Below the pieces are notes generated by a model. It saw nothing but the letters and a program-made list of their open reading frames with translations. It did not search any database and was not told where the DNA came from. DNA of 64,000 nt from Hypomesus transpacificus (taxonomy: Eukaryota > Chordata > Actinopteri > Osmeriformes > Osmeridae): positions 9,663,199 to 9,727,198 of the forward strand of contig NC_061062.1 of assembly GCF_021917145.1 (NCBI RefSeq), given 5' to 3'. The position numbers were made by a program, and so were the translations under genes. This document shows, piece by piece, positions 1-12,859 of this stretch (position 1 is the first letter of the stretch; every line of letters starts with the position of its first letter).

Positions 1-3000
1 ACATGTATTGAGGCTTTGGGGAGATTCATGAACAGTACCACCCTCCTTCCATTTGGTGTTAGATAATGAAGTGGTATGCACAATGCCTTCTCTTCCACCA
101 CCATTGCAAGTTCTTTTGTGGGTATGTGAATAGAGGGGACAGGAGGGGAATGGTTGAAAAAGGGGGGTTTCTTTTGTTACAGAGTGCTATGTGGCAGTTG
201 TCAGAGCTGTTTTCCATATTGATTTGTTGAGGGACACCTGTTATCTTATTGACTATCACTTCATCTCAAGCTGTATATGTAATCACCACCATGAGTCAAC
301 CCACATTGACATAATTGTTTATGTATTTATTTACACTTTCATGCAATCTGTGATGCACCATTTGTGCAAATAGAAAGTACAACAGACACTCAAGGATCAG
401 AAGTGTGTAGTTCAAAGGGTATTTCAGTGGTCATGTAATGGTCTGCAACTTTGAGGTATTGTCTTGTCTCGTCATGACCTCCATGCGGTGGGACCCACAT
501 ATGCAGAGATCACCAAACCATCACCTATTCTTTGAAGTAGCATTTTAGCAGAAGAACTCAAATAACTAGCCAGGACAAGGGTGAGCACTCGGACTGCTGT
601 AAAATTTCAGATTAGTAGGCATGCCACGTGACCTCCTAAATCCCGTCACCGGTTAGCACCTTTATTGCTCTTGAAGGTCGAAGGGCACACCTTAATAGTC
701 TTGCCAGTTTTAACTGTTGTTATCATATGTACATAGTCTGTTACAGATTGCTAAAGGCACTTGAAGATCCAAAGGTATAAACAAAAGTTTATTTATAGAA
801 ATATGTTTTAGACCCGATACTGATAATAGATTTTCAAGGACATTCAGTAAATGCAGACTTTAAGATGACTTGCCTTTTATGGCTTGTATATGTTACAAAA
901 TGTGTTTCTGTAGCACACTGTTGACTACTTCTCTGATCCCACCATCTTCAAACTGACCCAGCTGAGCAGATGAGTCATTTTTGCCTTTAAGTATGACATT
1001 AGGTCCACTTTTTAAGTTATCATCTGTTCTCAGCATCCAGCCTTAATGGCTGTCCCTTTGAGAGTGGAATAAAACACTGCTCATGTGTGTCAACTGTGTA
1101 GCTGATAAGTTTGCGTGTGCCATTGTGGTTTTGTTGCTCTCTGGTTATCAGTGTAGCAAACCTGCACTTTCAGAAGCCTAATAACACTAATGCCATTTTA
1201 CCTCTGTTTACAGCAATTTAGTTAGCGGCAGCAATATTAAATCCAAGAATAACCTTTAAAGGATTAGGCTATTCTGCATGTAAAGACTAACTTCAGAAAT
1301 GGCAGCTGTTTCTGGACTACCTCTGCATAAAACTTTGATTTAAATATCTCTTTCAGAATATCTGCATTTTTGCCCAATTTGGCCAATTTGCATCTTCGTG
1401 CTCTCTAGGTTCTTGAGATAATAGATCCACAGACAGAGATTCCTGCCTTTATGGTTAGATAAGAGTGATGTTATGAGAGAGCCTTAAGTCAGGGTTCTCT
1501 CTAACAAGTTTCTCTTAAGTGTCATTATGACTTCTTTATTAAAAAAACAACCAACAATCAGTAGGTTCTTGGAGAAGGCCTACATTTAAGCTCAGTCTAG
1601 TTTTGACAGTAGTGATCTGCTGAGTGAAGAATTGCATGACAGTGCAAACTTCCAAATTGCTGAGCTATGCATTAGTCATGCCTGTGAAGCAAAGCACGCA
1701 CACACCAAACACATACTTACTTTGACTTACTTCATTTTTACAGTCCTGTTTTAACACCTTACTCAGGGTTAATGACGCTTTTCCAACCAAAGGACTTAAA
1801 GTTCTCCAGTGAATTAAATTCACACTGGAAACTTGCATACACTTCCTTTCATGTTTAGTTGTGTCTGTGTTCTCGATCTTTGTTTAAGGCTAGATCAGGG
1901 ACAAAAGCATACTTGTGGTATATTCTTAAATCTAAAGCCACTAAAATCCACATTATAGGCAGGATGGCAGTTATTTGGCAGTTGTTGTCAGTCTCATGGA
2001 TGGCATTGGCCCTGAACCGTAGTTACTCATTATTAGAAGAAAGACCTGTATTAAGCAATTTTTGTAAGACAGTAGTTTTTTTGTATGTACTTCACAGACA
2101 GACTTCAGTTTGTCAAACAAGGCCTTTAATGTAATATGCAGGATTTTTTGTTACAACATCAATGGTAACTTGGAATGTCAACAACAGAGCCCTCTTATTT
2201 TCTATTGTCTATGCTGATTCACAAACCATAATAGCTTTACAAAAACACAAACATAAAAAGTAAATGTACATTTATATTAATATATAATGATACAATAAAT
2301 AACATGAAAAATAGCTACATCCACAAGGAGGAACTATGCAAGGAGGAAATGTAGGAATTGTGGAAGTTGTTTGACTAGTTTATTTTCAACCTCAGTCAGC
2401 ATTTCAAAAGTTTCACTACCTTGTTAATGTTTCATCTGAGGGGGAGGTGAATCTTCTGACTTCTGTGGTACACTATCTATTGTGGTATTGTTTCTATCTG
2501 GAGAATATGCATTATTCTTTTTCTGCTTTTCTGTGTCTTGCAGAAGTATTCATACTGACAGATCTCTTGTAGGACTGTGACTATTATGCAATATGAGGTA
2601 TTGTTTTGCCAAAGTAAGAGTATTTTCCCAGTAATGTCGGTTGTGCCTAACGTTATTTACGCAGGGATAGGAATTTAACATACACGTGCGCCTGTTTAAT
2701 TAGAGCAACACTGTCACAGGCTTATTATTAAATATTTTTTCGAGGCATAACTTAAAAGGTCCCACCACACACACACACACACACACAATTTCAAAAGATA
2801 TTTTGGGGACATTGAAGTTTTGGTGTCAGGCAATGCCTTGTGTCATCACAGTGTAGATGTTTGGTCTGGTTTACATTTTTCACTTTGGATTGCATTATCA
2901 ATATTTACAATTGCCATGTTTTCAAAGATATCCAAAAAGTACTATAATGCAAATGGTTTAGTGTTGCATAATCAGTAGAAAGATAGCACTTGAATTAATG

Positions 3001-3397
3001 AAGTTTCATAGAACAGTTTATTCAATGTCATGGTTTTCGACTACCTGATTCAAAATGTTTGTTTGGGGACAAACAAGTTTACAAATTCCTGCGTTGCTCT
3101 TCCACTGTAAGCTGTTGTGTTTCAACCCCGCAGGTCAGGAATGATCCTCTAGGGTCACTCAGTGCAGTCATGAGTGCATCTGGAGATAGAATCAGTCACC
3201 GGAAGGATGTTCTTTAGACACAACAACCCTCTCACTATTACTACTACAACTTTCTGGGACAACCAGACCTTAGATCCTTTATGTGACATGAAGGTTGTTT
3301 TGGTACAAGAGGAAAGTTGTCTAAACCTTGTAACAGTTTTTTCTCCATTTAAATAACCAAAACTCAGCTTGTGTATCTGCTGTTTTGTGTTCCCCAG
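1..3397 (+). other. kcnk5 intron 1 (partial), no exon seen
   Basis: AT-rich sequence upstream of the first visible kcnk5 exon, ending in a polypyrimidine/TCCCCAG acceptor at 3391-3397. I find no reading frame resembling the TASK-2 amino terminus. It holds a CA microsatellite near 2766. The short open frames at 59-373 and 1859-2134 have no recognisable motif and are treated as chance. Confidence 0.7.
2766..2791. repeat. (CA)n microsatellite
   Basis: About 13 uninterrupted CA dinucleotides inside kcnk5 intron 1. Confidence 0.95.
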
Positions 3398-6300
3398 GTG
3401 GTGTCGAATGCTGCAGACCAGGGTGTCACCATCACAGGCAGCAAGACCTTCAACAACTGGAACTGGCCTAATGCGGTCATCTTTGCTGCTACTGTCATCA
3501 CAACTATTGGTAAATGGCAATACATTAATGGCAGTTAGTCCCAAAGTTGACTCAAATCTAATGTCAATATGAGTGTTACTTTGTTTACTTTGTGTGTTGT
3601 CTGCTGTGGGTAATGAAGAGGAGGAGAGAAATGAACGCCATCTAAAACAACAAGGCAGGAAACTGTTAGTTTAGTTTGTCAAGAATAATTTGGTCTAACC
3701 GTGGTTTTACCATGCCTTTAAACTAGTTTGTAATTTCAATATAAATTATTCAAATAATAAAAAAAAATATTTATTTGTGTGATTTGTGCTTCTTTGTGCC
3801 TGGCTATTTTGGACAGTTTAATTTAGTTTACTACAACAAAGGAAGAGGTGTGAAAAGCCTGTCATTGATTGCTAAAATTAATTGCTGTTCATATTTAAAT
3901 GTTCATATTACAGGTTATGGGAACATTGCCCCCAAAACATCAGCAGGACGGGTATTCTGCATATTTTATGGACTTTTTGGGGTCCCTCTTTGTCTGACTT
4001 GGATCAGTGAACTTGGAAAGTTCTTTGGTGGTAGAGCCAAGCACCTGGGCCAGTATCTTACAAAGAGAGGAGTATCATTGGCAAGTGACATAAATTAAAC
4101 TATACCTCACTAACAGCATAATATTGAAAGTTTTTACTTCTTCCGTGGGCCACAATTTGTGAGGTCATTTTGGAATGTAAATAGCATTTATTTGTTATTT
4201 TTAATTTTTTTTGCAGTAAGGAATAAATATTTGTTGTGTTATAGGAAGATTTGCGTGTGGGAAAGTGACTTAAGTAAACAACTGAAACATATACATTATA
4301 CATCAAAATAATATTTTTAAAAGAAAATATACATATAATGTGTATCAAAATGCAGTTCCGTGAAAATCAAGGGTCATGCGGATTAACTTGACTAGAAGTA
4401 ACTTTGTTCTTTCAGCGGAAGGCACAGTTTACCTGCACAGCCATCTTCATACTCTGGGGCGTGCTAGTGCATCTGGTCATTCCTCCATTTGTGTTCATGT
4501 CCCAAGAGGGTTGGACCTATGTGGAAGGATTGTACTTCTCCTTTGTCACCTTAACCACTATTGGCTTTGGTGATCTTGTTGCCGGTAAGCTTTTTCCATT
4601 TATATATTGTACAGACTGAGTTCAAGTTGAATCTATGCTAATGAGCATTGAAGCTGTTCTGGCAGCTCATGGTGGCCCCAACACCGTTCTAAAGACACTT
4701 TTGTACCTCATGGTACTTTCTCAACTCAACTGGACTTGACTCTACTCGCTTATAGTATTAGGTACTTTGTTTTCCACTGCAGATAGTACCCTCCCAATGT
4801 AGCTTATCATCATAGCAACGCCGCATGAAACTGCTGTGACGTTATCTTAAATGTGGCAAACACCACTGTCGGTGGCAACAAAACAGGAACGTCTGCATCT
4901 CCTCAATTGACCACAACAAGGTTTTGCTGGTTGCTATTTAGTAGTTTCAGAGTTATTTTTTTACCAAGTAGTCCAATGAATGATAAAAATTGCAGTTGTT
5001 ATTATAGGCCGCTATAGAAGTTTGGATATAAAAAAATGGTGGGTTGCACAGGACATCCCTTGTCATGATTTTTTGACTAGGAGTAGTCTGTGTTTTTATG
5101 TCACTTGTTGGTATCACCTCAGCTCGCTTGGGAACTCGACGGAGGTGGTTCCAAAGAGTACCAAGTACAAGGTTTTTCCAATTGACAACCCATAAATGCA
5201 AATAGTCGGGTCATGTCAAGCCGGTACCATGTTGTGGGAAGGTGCCATTAGACACTTTATTAAGGTTTTTACTAGTACTTTGTCACTCGTTTGTATGTGG
5301 TAAAAGGGCACCTTGAGATTGGGTTATCAAAGAAAAATCAATGTTATCATCAGTTTTCCCCTGGAGAGACAGTTCTCTCCCATGCCATATACACAAGTGT
5401 AATACCTCTAACAGTAAAACCTATGAATTTACATCAATGTTGCTATAGGTATCTCTATGAAATAGTAGCTATAGCTAGGAACCATCTTGAATGGATGAGT
5501 GGAGACATTTTAGTGTCACCTTTTAATGCTGACTTCATTTAATACAATTAAAAGATGATTTGTGACAGACCACAATGGTGAACAAAATGATTGAATAGTT
5601 TTACTTTAGGGTAATGTGTGCACCTTGTTCACAAATCTATGATTTTGCTTCCTTAAACATTTGGCATACTTAATTTCAAAAGTGGGGTCAGATGGCTGAG
5701 CGGTTAGGGAATCGGGCTGTTAATCAGAAGGTTGCTGGTTCGATTTCCTAACGTGCAAAATTGATGCTGTGTCCTTTGGCAAGGCACTTCACTCTACTTG
5801 CCTCGGGGAAATGTCCTTGTACTTACTGTAAGTCGCTATGGATAAGAGCGTCTGCAAAATGACTAAAATGTAAATGCATGCTTTTAGATCTACTGTGTTA
5901 ACATGATTCTTCTCTGTATTTCAGGTGTGGATCCAAATGCAGATTACCCTACTCTTTACCGGTATTTTGTAGAAGTTTGGATTTACTTGGGCCTGGCTTG
6001 GCTATCTTTGTTTTTCAACTGGAAGGTTCGCATGGTAGTGGAGGCCCACAAGGCCCTTAAGAAGCGACGTAAGCGACGTAAGCTATCCCTGGATGAATTA
6101 AGACACCACAAGGAAAGCCACAAAGCCACCCTGCGCCTGCCATCTACTGACAATGATGCCAATATCTTCAGGTTCTTGTCCAAGAAGCAGGAGGGCTATA
6201 ACGACCTCATCAAGCAGATTGGTGCCAAGAAAGAAAGTGAGAGCCACTGCAGCACTGGCGCCACTGGTTCCAACATCAAGGTGACAAATCGCTCCAAGAG

Positions 6301-6868
6301 CTGCAATGAAGAGGTCACTTCGAACAGAAACACCATCCTAAGCCTGGACCGGTCACCACGGCAAAAAAGAAGATATAGCTTTAGTGACCGTGTCACAGTG
6401 GCCTTTTCAAAGTCTAAGAACTACCTCCTGGGGTCTGAGAATGGCATGCTGTTGACTGAGGAACTAGTAGAGGGCGAACAGGAAAGAATGTACGAGAACC
6501 AGCTCGATAAAGATGTTGACCAGGAGAGTGGGGCGAGTGGTTTTGGAGGGGCGGGAGGCTGTGCTATAGGCAGCCATAGGACATGGGACACCAAAGACTA
6601 CCAGCCCTTAATTTTCCAGAATGCAAATATCACTTTTATTGATGAGGATAACTTACTTAACAATATTGAGGAAGATGATGAGGGTGACACCAATGCCAAA
6701 TCGTCTATTACCACATATGATGAAAATGTGGAGTCGGAGACAGACTCTAAAGAGGAACCAGTCTCAGAGTCCGAAGGATCTGTGTTCACAAGTGACGGGT
6801 CGGAACATGGGCATTCATATGAGAAGCTCGTGGAAGAGTATTCCAAGGAAGATAACACAGAGTCTTAA
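3398..6868 (+). CDS. kcnk5: TASK-2 two-pore-domain K+ channel, coding exons 2-5 (5' end outside window)
   Basis: Background K+ channel of the plasma membrane, gated by extracellular and intracellular pH. Coding exons read as 3398-3509, 3914-4080, 4416-4584 and 5925-6868 (stop TAA 6866-6868), giving 463 residues with all phases joining. The first filter (TTIGYGN) spans the first junction; the second filter is TIGFGD. Family signatures include FNNWNWPNA, FYGLFGVPLCLTWIS, GKFFGGRAK and VHLVIPPFVFM. In TM4 the pH-sensing Arg of LYRYF and the Lys of NWK (R224 and K245 in human numbering) are present, followed by the basic KKRRKRRK stretch. The cytoplasmic tail contains FLSKK, NDLIKQIG, RSKSCN (14-3-3-like), RRYSF (PKA-like) and an acidic Ser-rich end. 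The intron after 4080 starts with GC rather than GT. The missing first coding exon (about 62 residues with TM1 in human) is not found in bases 1-3397. TASK-2 is preferred over TASK-1/3 because of the long tail. Confidence 0.96.
4640..5200. mobile_element. Possible non-autonomous DNA transposon remnant in kcnk5 intron
   Basis: The left part (about 4700-4800: ACTCAACTGGACTTGACTC, CTACTCGC, GGTACTTTGTTTTCCACTGC) and the right part (about 5115-5180: CAGCTCGCTTGGGAACTCGAC, GTACCAAGTACAAGG) look like imperfect inverted versions of each other. GGTACTT-type words lie near both ends, as in fish hAT-derived MITEs. No transposase is present. The boundaries are approximate and the family is inferred from memory of such elements. 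Confidence 0.4.
5684..5876 (+). mobile_element. tRNA-derived SINE (V-SINE-like), copy 1
   Basis: The tRNA-like head has box A (TGGCTGAGCGGTTAGGG) and box B (GGTTCGATTTCC). The body contains CCTTTGGCAAGGCAC and the tail region TAAGTCGCTATGGATAAGAGC, ending in ACTAAAATGTAAATG. It lies in the last kcnk5 intron just upstream of the final exon. Three related copies are at about 23978, 38801 and 57841. Confidence 0.85.
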
Positions 6869-9490
6869 GTAACTGTCATTTTAAGATTCCTAACTGTTCA
6901 CCTCTTGTTTTAGAAAAGGATGAAACATGAGAGTTTCATCTATAAGAATGTTCACTGTATTTCCACATTCAAGTATCGGCTCACGCATGCCCTTTTTTTT
7001 ATAAGATATACAGTATATGACAGAGGGTTATTTTATTACCACATTAAATGTAAATACCTTAACAATCTCTTACAAAGCTGTAAAGCATACATTTCATAGA
7101 CTGATATAAAATTCAGTGGCACTAAAATCTGTCATCAATAAGGACTAGGAACTTGATGTTCCCCTTTGATGTTCAGTGAGTTCAACTCATGTTCAGTATT
7201 TGTTTGGTCCAAATGTCAATTTACCTGTATTTGCCTATACTTATTTCTACTCATTAGGAATTGTTATTAGGAGAATTGCCCCTGGCATGATTAATATTCA
7301 CCATATTGGTGCATTTTATGTATTTCTAAAATGAAGGACATTTCATTCTTTTGAATTAATAGTATACCAATGTCAATTTATTGCAATAAGAGCAGAGTTC
7401 CCTTAAAATCTTCTCAAAGCAGAATCTTCTCGACCCAAACCAAACGCTTTCATTCCTGCTTTGATATGAGTCAATATACATTAAATTTGTTATCTGAAAT
7501 GTATGTTTATATTGACTGTGAGTTTAGTATTTGTATTGTAACTTGGATGTAAATAGATACAGGCATAAAGTCTCCTCGCTAGGATGAGGGAACAACTTGA
7601 GGCTGCCTAGTACAGAGAATTTGGGTAGTAACACAGAAGTATTTTGGGACTGGTAGAATTCATAACTCTTCAATGAAAGATATTTCAGACAAAATGTAGA
7701 TATACTGCCCAATTGTCTTACCTGTAAAAGGGGGCTCACATAGTCCTGCTTCAGAGCACAAAAAGGTCTTGTTGGACCACATGGTGATCTCAGTTTAAAT
7801 TGATTTATGATGAGTCCCTGTGACTGGGGAACCACTGGTATAGAGCTCAAACCTGTTTATTTAATTGATTTTATATTTTTTTATTGGGTTATTAAAAAAA
7901 AAAGTCCAAGTCCACTCAGTTAGATTAAAAAAAACGATGATATATTTTTCACAATTCAAATCTCTACAAATGTGTATTGCAGTCTGGCCTTTTCGAGACA
8001 TGTTTTTATTTGCTATATAAACATTGGAAAAGTGCCTGTCAGTTGCTCCCACCACAGTTTTGTCCAGGCCATGGCCTTGCAGCCTGTATTTACTCATGGG
8101 GGCTTGTGCTGGCATGAATGACGGAAATGTAACTCATGTGGGTGTCGGCATGAATGACGGAAATGTAACTCAAGGTTAACGTGTGGTAGATCAATGTTCC
8201 TCTGACGTGAGATCAGTCATGACACGTTAAGATGTAAATTTCTACGCTTATATCTTTGTTTGGCATTGTTTTTTTTTTTGTTTTTTTTCAGTGCTCATCT
8301 CTGTATAGTTGATCAGTTGGTCATAGTTGTTAGTGTAAATCATTTTGTACTGTGGGTTAAAACTGTAGCCTGCCTGTATATTTAAAATAGTTTCTAGGAA
8401 GTTTTGCAAATACATGTTAGAGATGAAGCAACCTCTTGTATGTAAGCATAAAAATCAAGGCACCATTGGAATTTTTTGCAAGCATTTATTCTGGAGAATG
8501 TTGGACAAAATCGACATTTATCTGGACAGTATCAAATGGTTCCTTTTGTGCTGTGACAACAGTATGTGTGCATGTATGGTACGTCTGTGAATTTAATTTC
8601 AGAAATGTATTCCTTATCAACATGATCAAACAAGAAGTTTGTTGGTTTGAACATGTCTTGGAAGCTGCCTCAACTTGATTGGTTTGCCATTTCATTCATT
8701 CAAATGATTGTGCAAATGTGCTTGTTGAAACGTACATTTGGTGTGTATAACTGAAATGGCCAGTCTTGCACATTATCTCCATGTAAGCAGAACAAATATC
8801 CAGATTCATTGGTAATTAATCTAAGCAATGGGCATGTTAATGTTTATGTAAGTAAATGGATTCTTGCTCAGTCCCATTGCTCTACAGCTGTAATTTCTCA
8901 CTCCCAATCACACATGTGACCTCATGGGCATATTTGTTACTTTCCTGTAATAATATCTAATATGTCTGCATGCTCCTCTGTGTTTCTCCTTTTCACGTTT
9001 CTTTGCCAAAGCGTAACGTTATGTCAAAAGATGCTGCCTACAGTATTGCTCATACATGCTTCTAATAGTGCCGAATCAGAAAGTCTTTGTAGTAATAACA
9101 ATGGGGAGAAATCATTGTAAATGCCAGATGTAGGTGTTAATAAGACTTAAAAGCTGCCTAGTCAACTGAAATTATCAGGTTGTTAAATGTCAATTGTGGA
9201 ATAGCTGAACATTGGTGAATCTGAATTAGGGTTAAGGTTATTTTAGAGACAGCAAAAGGAAAAAGAAAGCTGAATAACTGATTAGGATGTATTGCTTGAG
9301 TAGTTTGTCATTGGAAATCAAAAGGTTTTGAATGCATTTGCTCAAGTTTTCATTCATTTGTCGCTCCATTATGTGAAACTCCAGTCGACTTTTATATTAA
9401 GTTATTTACCACTTGTATATTGTCTTGTACATACAATTCTTGCAAAACCATATATATTTTATTTGTTTGAATAAATTAAATTTTTAATGT
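6869..9490 (+). other. kcnk5: Probable kcnk5 3' untranslated region
   Basis: A long AT-rich stretch after the stop codon without another convincing gene. A canonical AATAAA at 9470-9475 is the best candidate for the distal poly(A) signal, which would make the UTR about 2.6 kb. Pumilio-like TGTAAATA words recur (for example near 7050 and 7549). A 26-bp direct repeat lies at 8111-8136 and 8147-8172. The UTR extent is inferred; earlier polyadenylation is possible. Confidence 0.5.
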
Positions 9491-10980
9491 GATTTTAGTT
9501 TGATTTAGTTTTACATCAAGAATTGAGTCTCAAATAATAGGCCTGCATTTTTTCACGTTTGTCATTGAGAAATGCATACCAAATACAAACCGATTCAAAT
9601 TGGTCTACACCAACCAGAAACAAGTTTCTCTCCTGATTTACCTTATTCTGATATTGTGCTGCATCATTTACACCAATCCAAGCTTTTTGTTAATCATTCA
9701 CATTTAAAACCTTCAAATGTATATAGTAACAGGGTGATTGTGTATTGTTCCACAATACACTCGAAACTAGTAGAACATTTGGTTAAAACCAATACATGCA
9801 AAATAGTATTGACATGAGGGTGTTATAGGGCACACAGACTGGAAAGTAAAATTCACCAAAATATATGCCAAAATCTTGAACCATAGTTAGTATAGAAAAT
9901 GGTTGTACATCGCTCATTGCCAAAATAAAAGTCTATTAGAAATGAATTCAAATCAGCTTATCTGCAAATAAGTGAAATTCTTTCCCATTTCTAAATCATT
10001 TGTGTGCAAAAAAGTCATTCAGGGGTGAACTTTTCCTATGATGCTGAAACAACAGCGATTATAGTAGGCATACCAGCCAGTCAACGATGGGATAGTCTGC
10101 ACATGGACACCATTGTCTGAAGGTGGCCAGTCGAATAGGTCATTTCATAGTTCAAATATCTTTATAGCCTGTTTTTTGGGCAAGCCTGGAACACAGTTCA
10201 CTTCAATTGTCAGTGTTGTAAAGTAGGATGGATGATCATTCAGTTGACAAACATTGTTATATTATGTGTTATATAATAATTGTGTGTTATGCCCGTCCCC
10301 AGACCACCCTTTGGTTCAGTTGGATGAATTCATAGTTTTTTCTGCACTGCTTATGTGCCCTGAAAAGGGAGTACAACTGCTTACCTTCACCTCAAACATT
10401 GGCCGACAAGCTGCTCATACCAAACCGCTGAAGGCTTGCCCATCAGACACCAGCAGACTGTGGTTTGGGATCCATGCTAACTGGACAAGGACAAGGCAAA
10501 TATTGCAAAGGTCTAAAGTTATACACGGGTGGAAAAGTGCTTTTTATTTAGAGTAAGTTCTTGCTGTGAGCATCAACCCAGAACAAAGTGTTCTACAGTG
10601 TACAGAATGAAGAAACATCAAGCCAAGGTGTGATGAGCTGCTTAAATCTTACACAGATATGTTGAATGAGATATCACACGCAACATACAGCAGCCAAGGC
10701 TAACATATCATCTCGCAATTTCCTACGAGATCTCCCAAATATTTGACAAATGTCCTTGAAGTTGTGCAGATTACATTTCTCACTCAAGCCTCTGATCCTT
10801 CTTACCACAGGAGCAAGGCGCGTAATCCAACAGGCTAGAGAGTTTGATGTTTACATTTTCGTTTCAGAGTGTAAGAGAGAGATTTTTGGTTTTAAAATTC
10901 AGTTAGTGAGTTGTGTGCAAACGTATTTTGGACAGCCAGCCCAGTCCCCATAATTTACACTGTAATTCTGCTCTTATAGT
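9491..10980. other. Intergenic, nothing recognised
   Basis: AT-rich spacer between the kcnk5 3' UTR and the convergent ldah gene. The 100-codon open frame at 10254-10556 has no family motif and no splice support. Confidence 0.5.
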
Positions 10981-10983
10981 TTG

Positions 10984-11312
10984 GGCAACACTTTACATTA
11001 AAGTTACATTATCGATGTCACATTATCATTACTGTAATATCAATATCTATAATAATATTGATATTACATAGGGACTGCTATGTAGTTACACTTAATTATG
11101 GTTTAGTATAAGTTTTTCCACAAGTGAATCTTGGTATGGGGGAGGTTGGGTTTTCCACCTAGGGGTAAGTGGATGTTTCCATACACTTTTGTAATGACCT
11201 TTACCGCTAACACTTAATACAATTGTATTATACAGCAATTCCTACAATGTTAGTATAGGTATTGCTATGTTATCACATTGTAGTGGATGCAACCTTAGTG
11301 TAAAGTACCACC
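10984..11312. mobile_element. Short DNA-transposon-like element (MITE candidate)
   Basis: The left end GGGCAACACTTTACATTAAAG and the reverse complement of the right end (GGTGGTACTTTACACTAAGG) form imperfect terminal inverted repeats around about 330 bp of AT-rich sequence with many CTAACACTTAATAC/TAGTTACACTTAATTA-type words. This resembles abundant fish MITEs that begin GG(T/C)AACACTTTAC. No coding capacity. Confidence 0.45.
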
Positions 11313-12859
11313 AGTGTTTGTTTTTCAAGTGTAATGTGTACTCATGAACATATGAGTTAAAGCCTTGGTGGATTCTGTCAGACATACTGTGTGGTATGTC
11401 CTAACATGTCAGTTTTTCTCAAACGGGCAACAAGTGTTCAGAGTACTTAACATAGAAGCTATGGTGGAGAGAGAGCTCTGCAGACCTATTCCTGCTGCAG
11501 GACCTTCCGGAGAGGAAACTTTTGGACACCTCTGGTGGAGGCGGGCAGGGGTTTAGGCCAGGTGGTGGGAACCCTGGGAGAAGTGTGTTGGCAACCGCCC
11601 AACTACTGTTTACTGAGTGTAGACAACGGGAAAGGAAGGATTGTTTGGGAGGATAAGAACAATGTGTTTACTTTTACTCTCATGTGGTATGGGCATTGTG
11701 TGCTTAGAGGAAGGACATGGGTGTCTATGCCATGTCGTTAATTTATAAACAATGCCTAACTACACTGCACATGGCTTGGCTTTGCTCTAGAATAAAATTA
11801 CTGTAGGAGTAAATGTAAAAACTATGTATTTCTCCATACAGGCTTACTTGCCAATTTCAGGTCAGGGTGAATGTGTGCACAATGTTTAATGTAATTATAT
11901 GAATAGACATTATACGTTTTCTGTTATATACTCTCATTCACAATAGTGCCCTCTGCTGGATAAACAATTATAGATCAAGTACTTGCACAATGTTATGATG
12001 TTATGCTGAAGAAACATTAGAGCCATCTCACATCCGACATTGCCATATGCCTTCAAAAGTACACTGCCTTTGAAATCCTTGCAAGCAGCTGTGCTGGCTT
12101 CATAAAACTTCCTTCACTCATTCATCTCACTGGGAACCTACAGGGTTCACATACAATATTTTGATAGGCACGGATCATTTTTTTGGGATGCAAGTTTTTA
12201 TTTTTTTTATACTATACATATGTTGGCATTTATTCACCATTGACCATGATGCTCAATTCTTTATTTGAAAGGTAGTTAATTTCTATTAAGGATGCAAATT
12301 AAAACAATACTTTAAAATGTACTTGTCCTTTAATGGGTTCCAAATGTTTTATTAGCAAGGATTCTTATTTCAATGCTTGAAAAACACATAACAAAACATC
12401 ATCATAGTTCATTTCCATGTATATATTAAGACACACAAACTAAATATATTGGTCCAATAAATGCCTCCCTCTCAATATTTCTTGATGCAGATTGGTCAAG
12501 TGCTAGTTTGAAGTGAAATTCTCAACAACAAAGGAAGAGGAAAATACATCATGGCAAAGCTTGTTTGGTCCCAAGTGGACATCATGAGGTAGGCTGTAAG
12601 CAGTTTTGTAAGTGTTACTTCAAAGTGTGGTTTTCAAACCTTCAGGCTGATTGTTCTGTTTAACCATTAGCCAAAAAAATTACTAACTAATGGGGTCCAA
12701 CTGATAGACTGTCAAAAGTGATTGTAAATTAATCATTTATGAATGAAAGTCTTCAAGAATCAATAGTTATATATCGGTACATAAAATACCCATTGACCAT
12801 CTGGTACCCATACTGTTTGTAGTTTCAATATGATCTTGCATATTCTGTCGAAAACAACT
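11313..12859. other. Intergenic, probably including the ldah 3' UTR
   Basis: No gene seen. The distal part presumably carries the ldah 3' UTR. TTTATT (AATAAA on the minus strand) occurs near 12230 and 12350, so the poly(A) site cannot be assigned. Confidence 0.4.

Noticed and set aside
1859-2134. 91-codon plus-strand frame in kcnk5 intron 1
   Set aside because: No motif, no splice support, and composition like the surrounding intron.
5684-5760. Possible tRNA gene
   Set aside because: Box A and box B belong to a SINE head; no full cloverleaf is kept and the SINE body and tail follow.
10254-10556. 100-codon plus-strand frame
   Set aside because: No recognisable domain and no neighbouring exons; probably chance.
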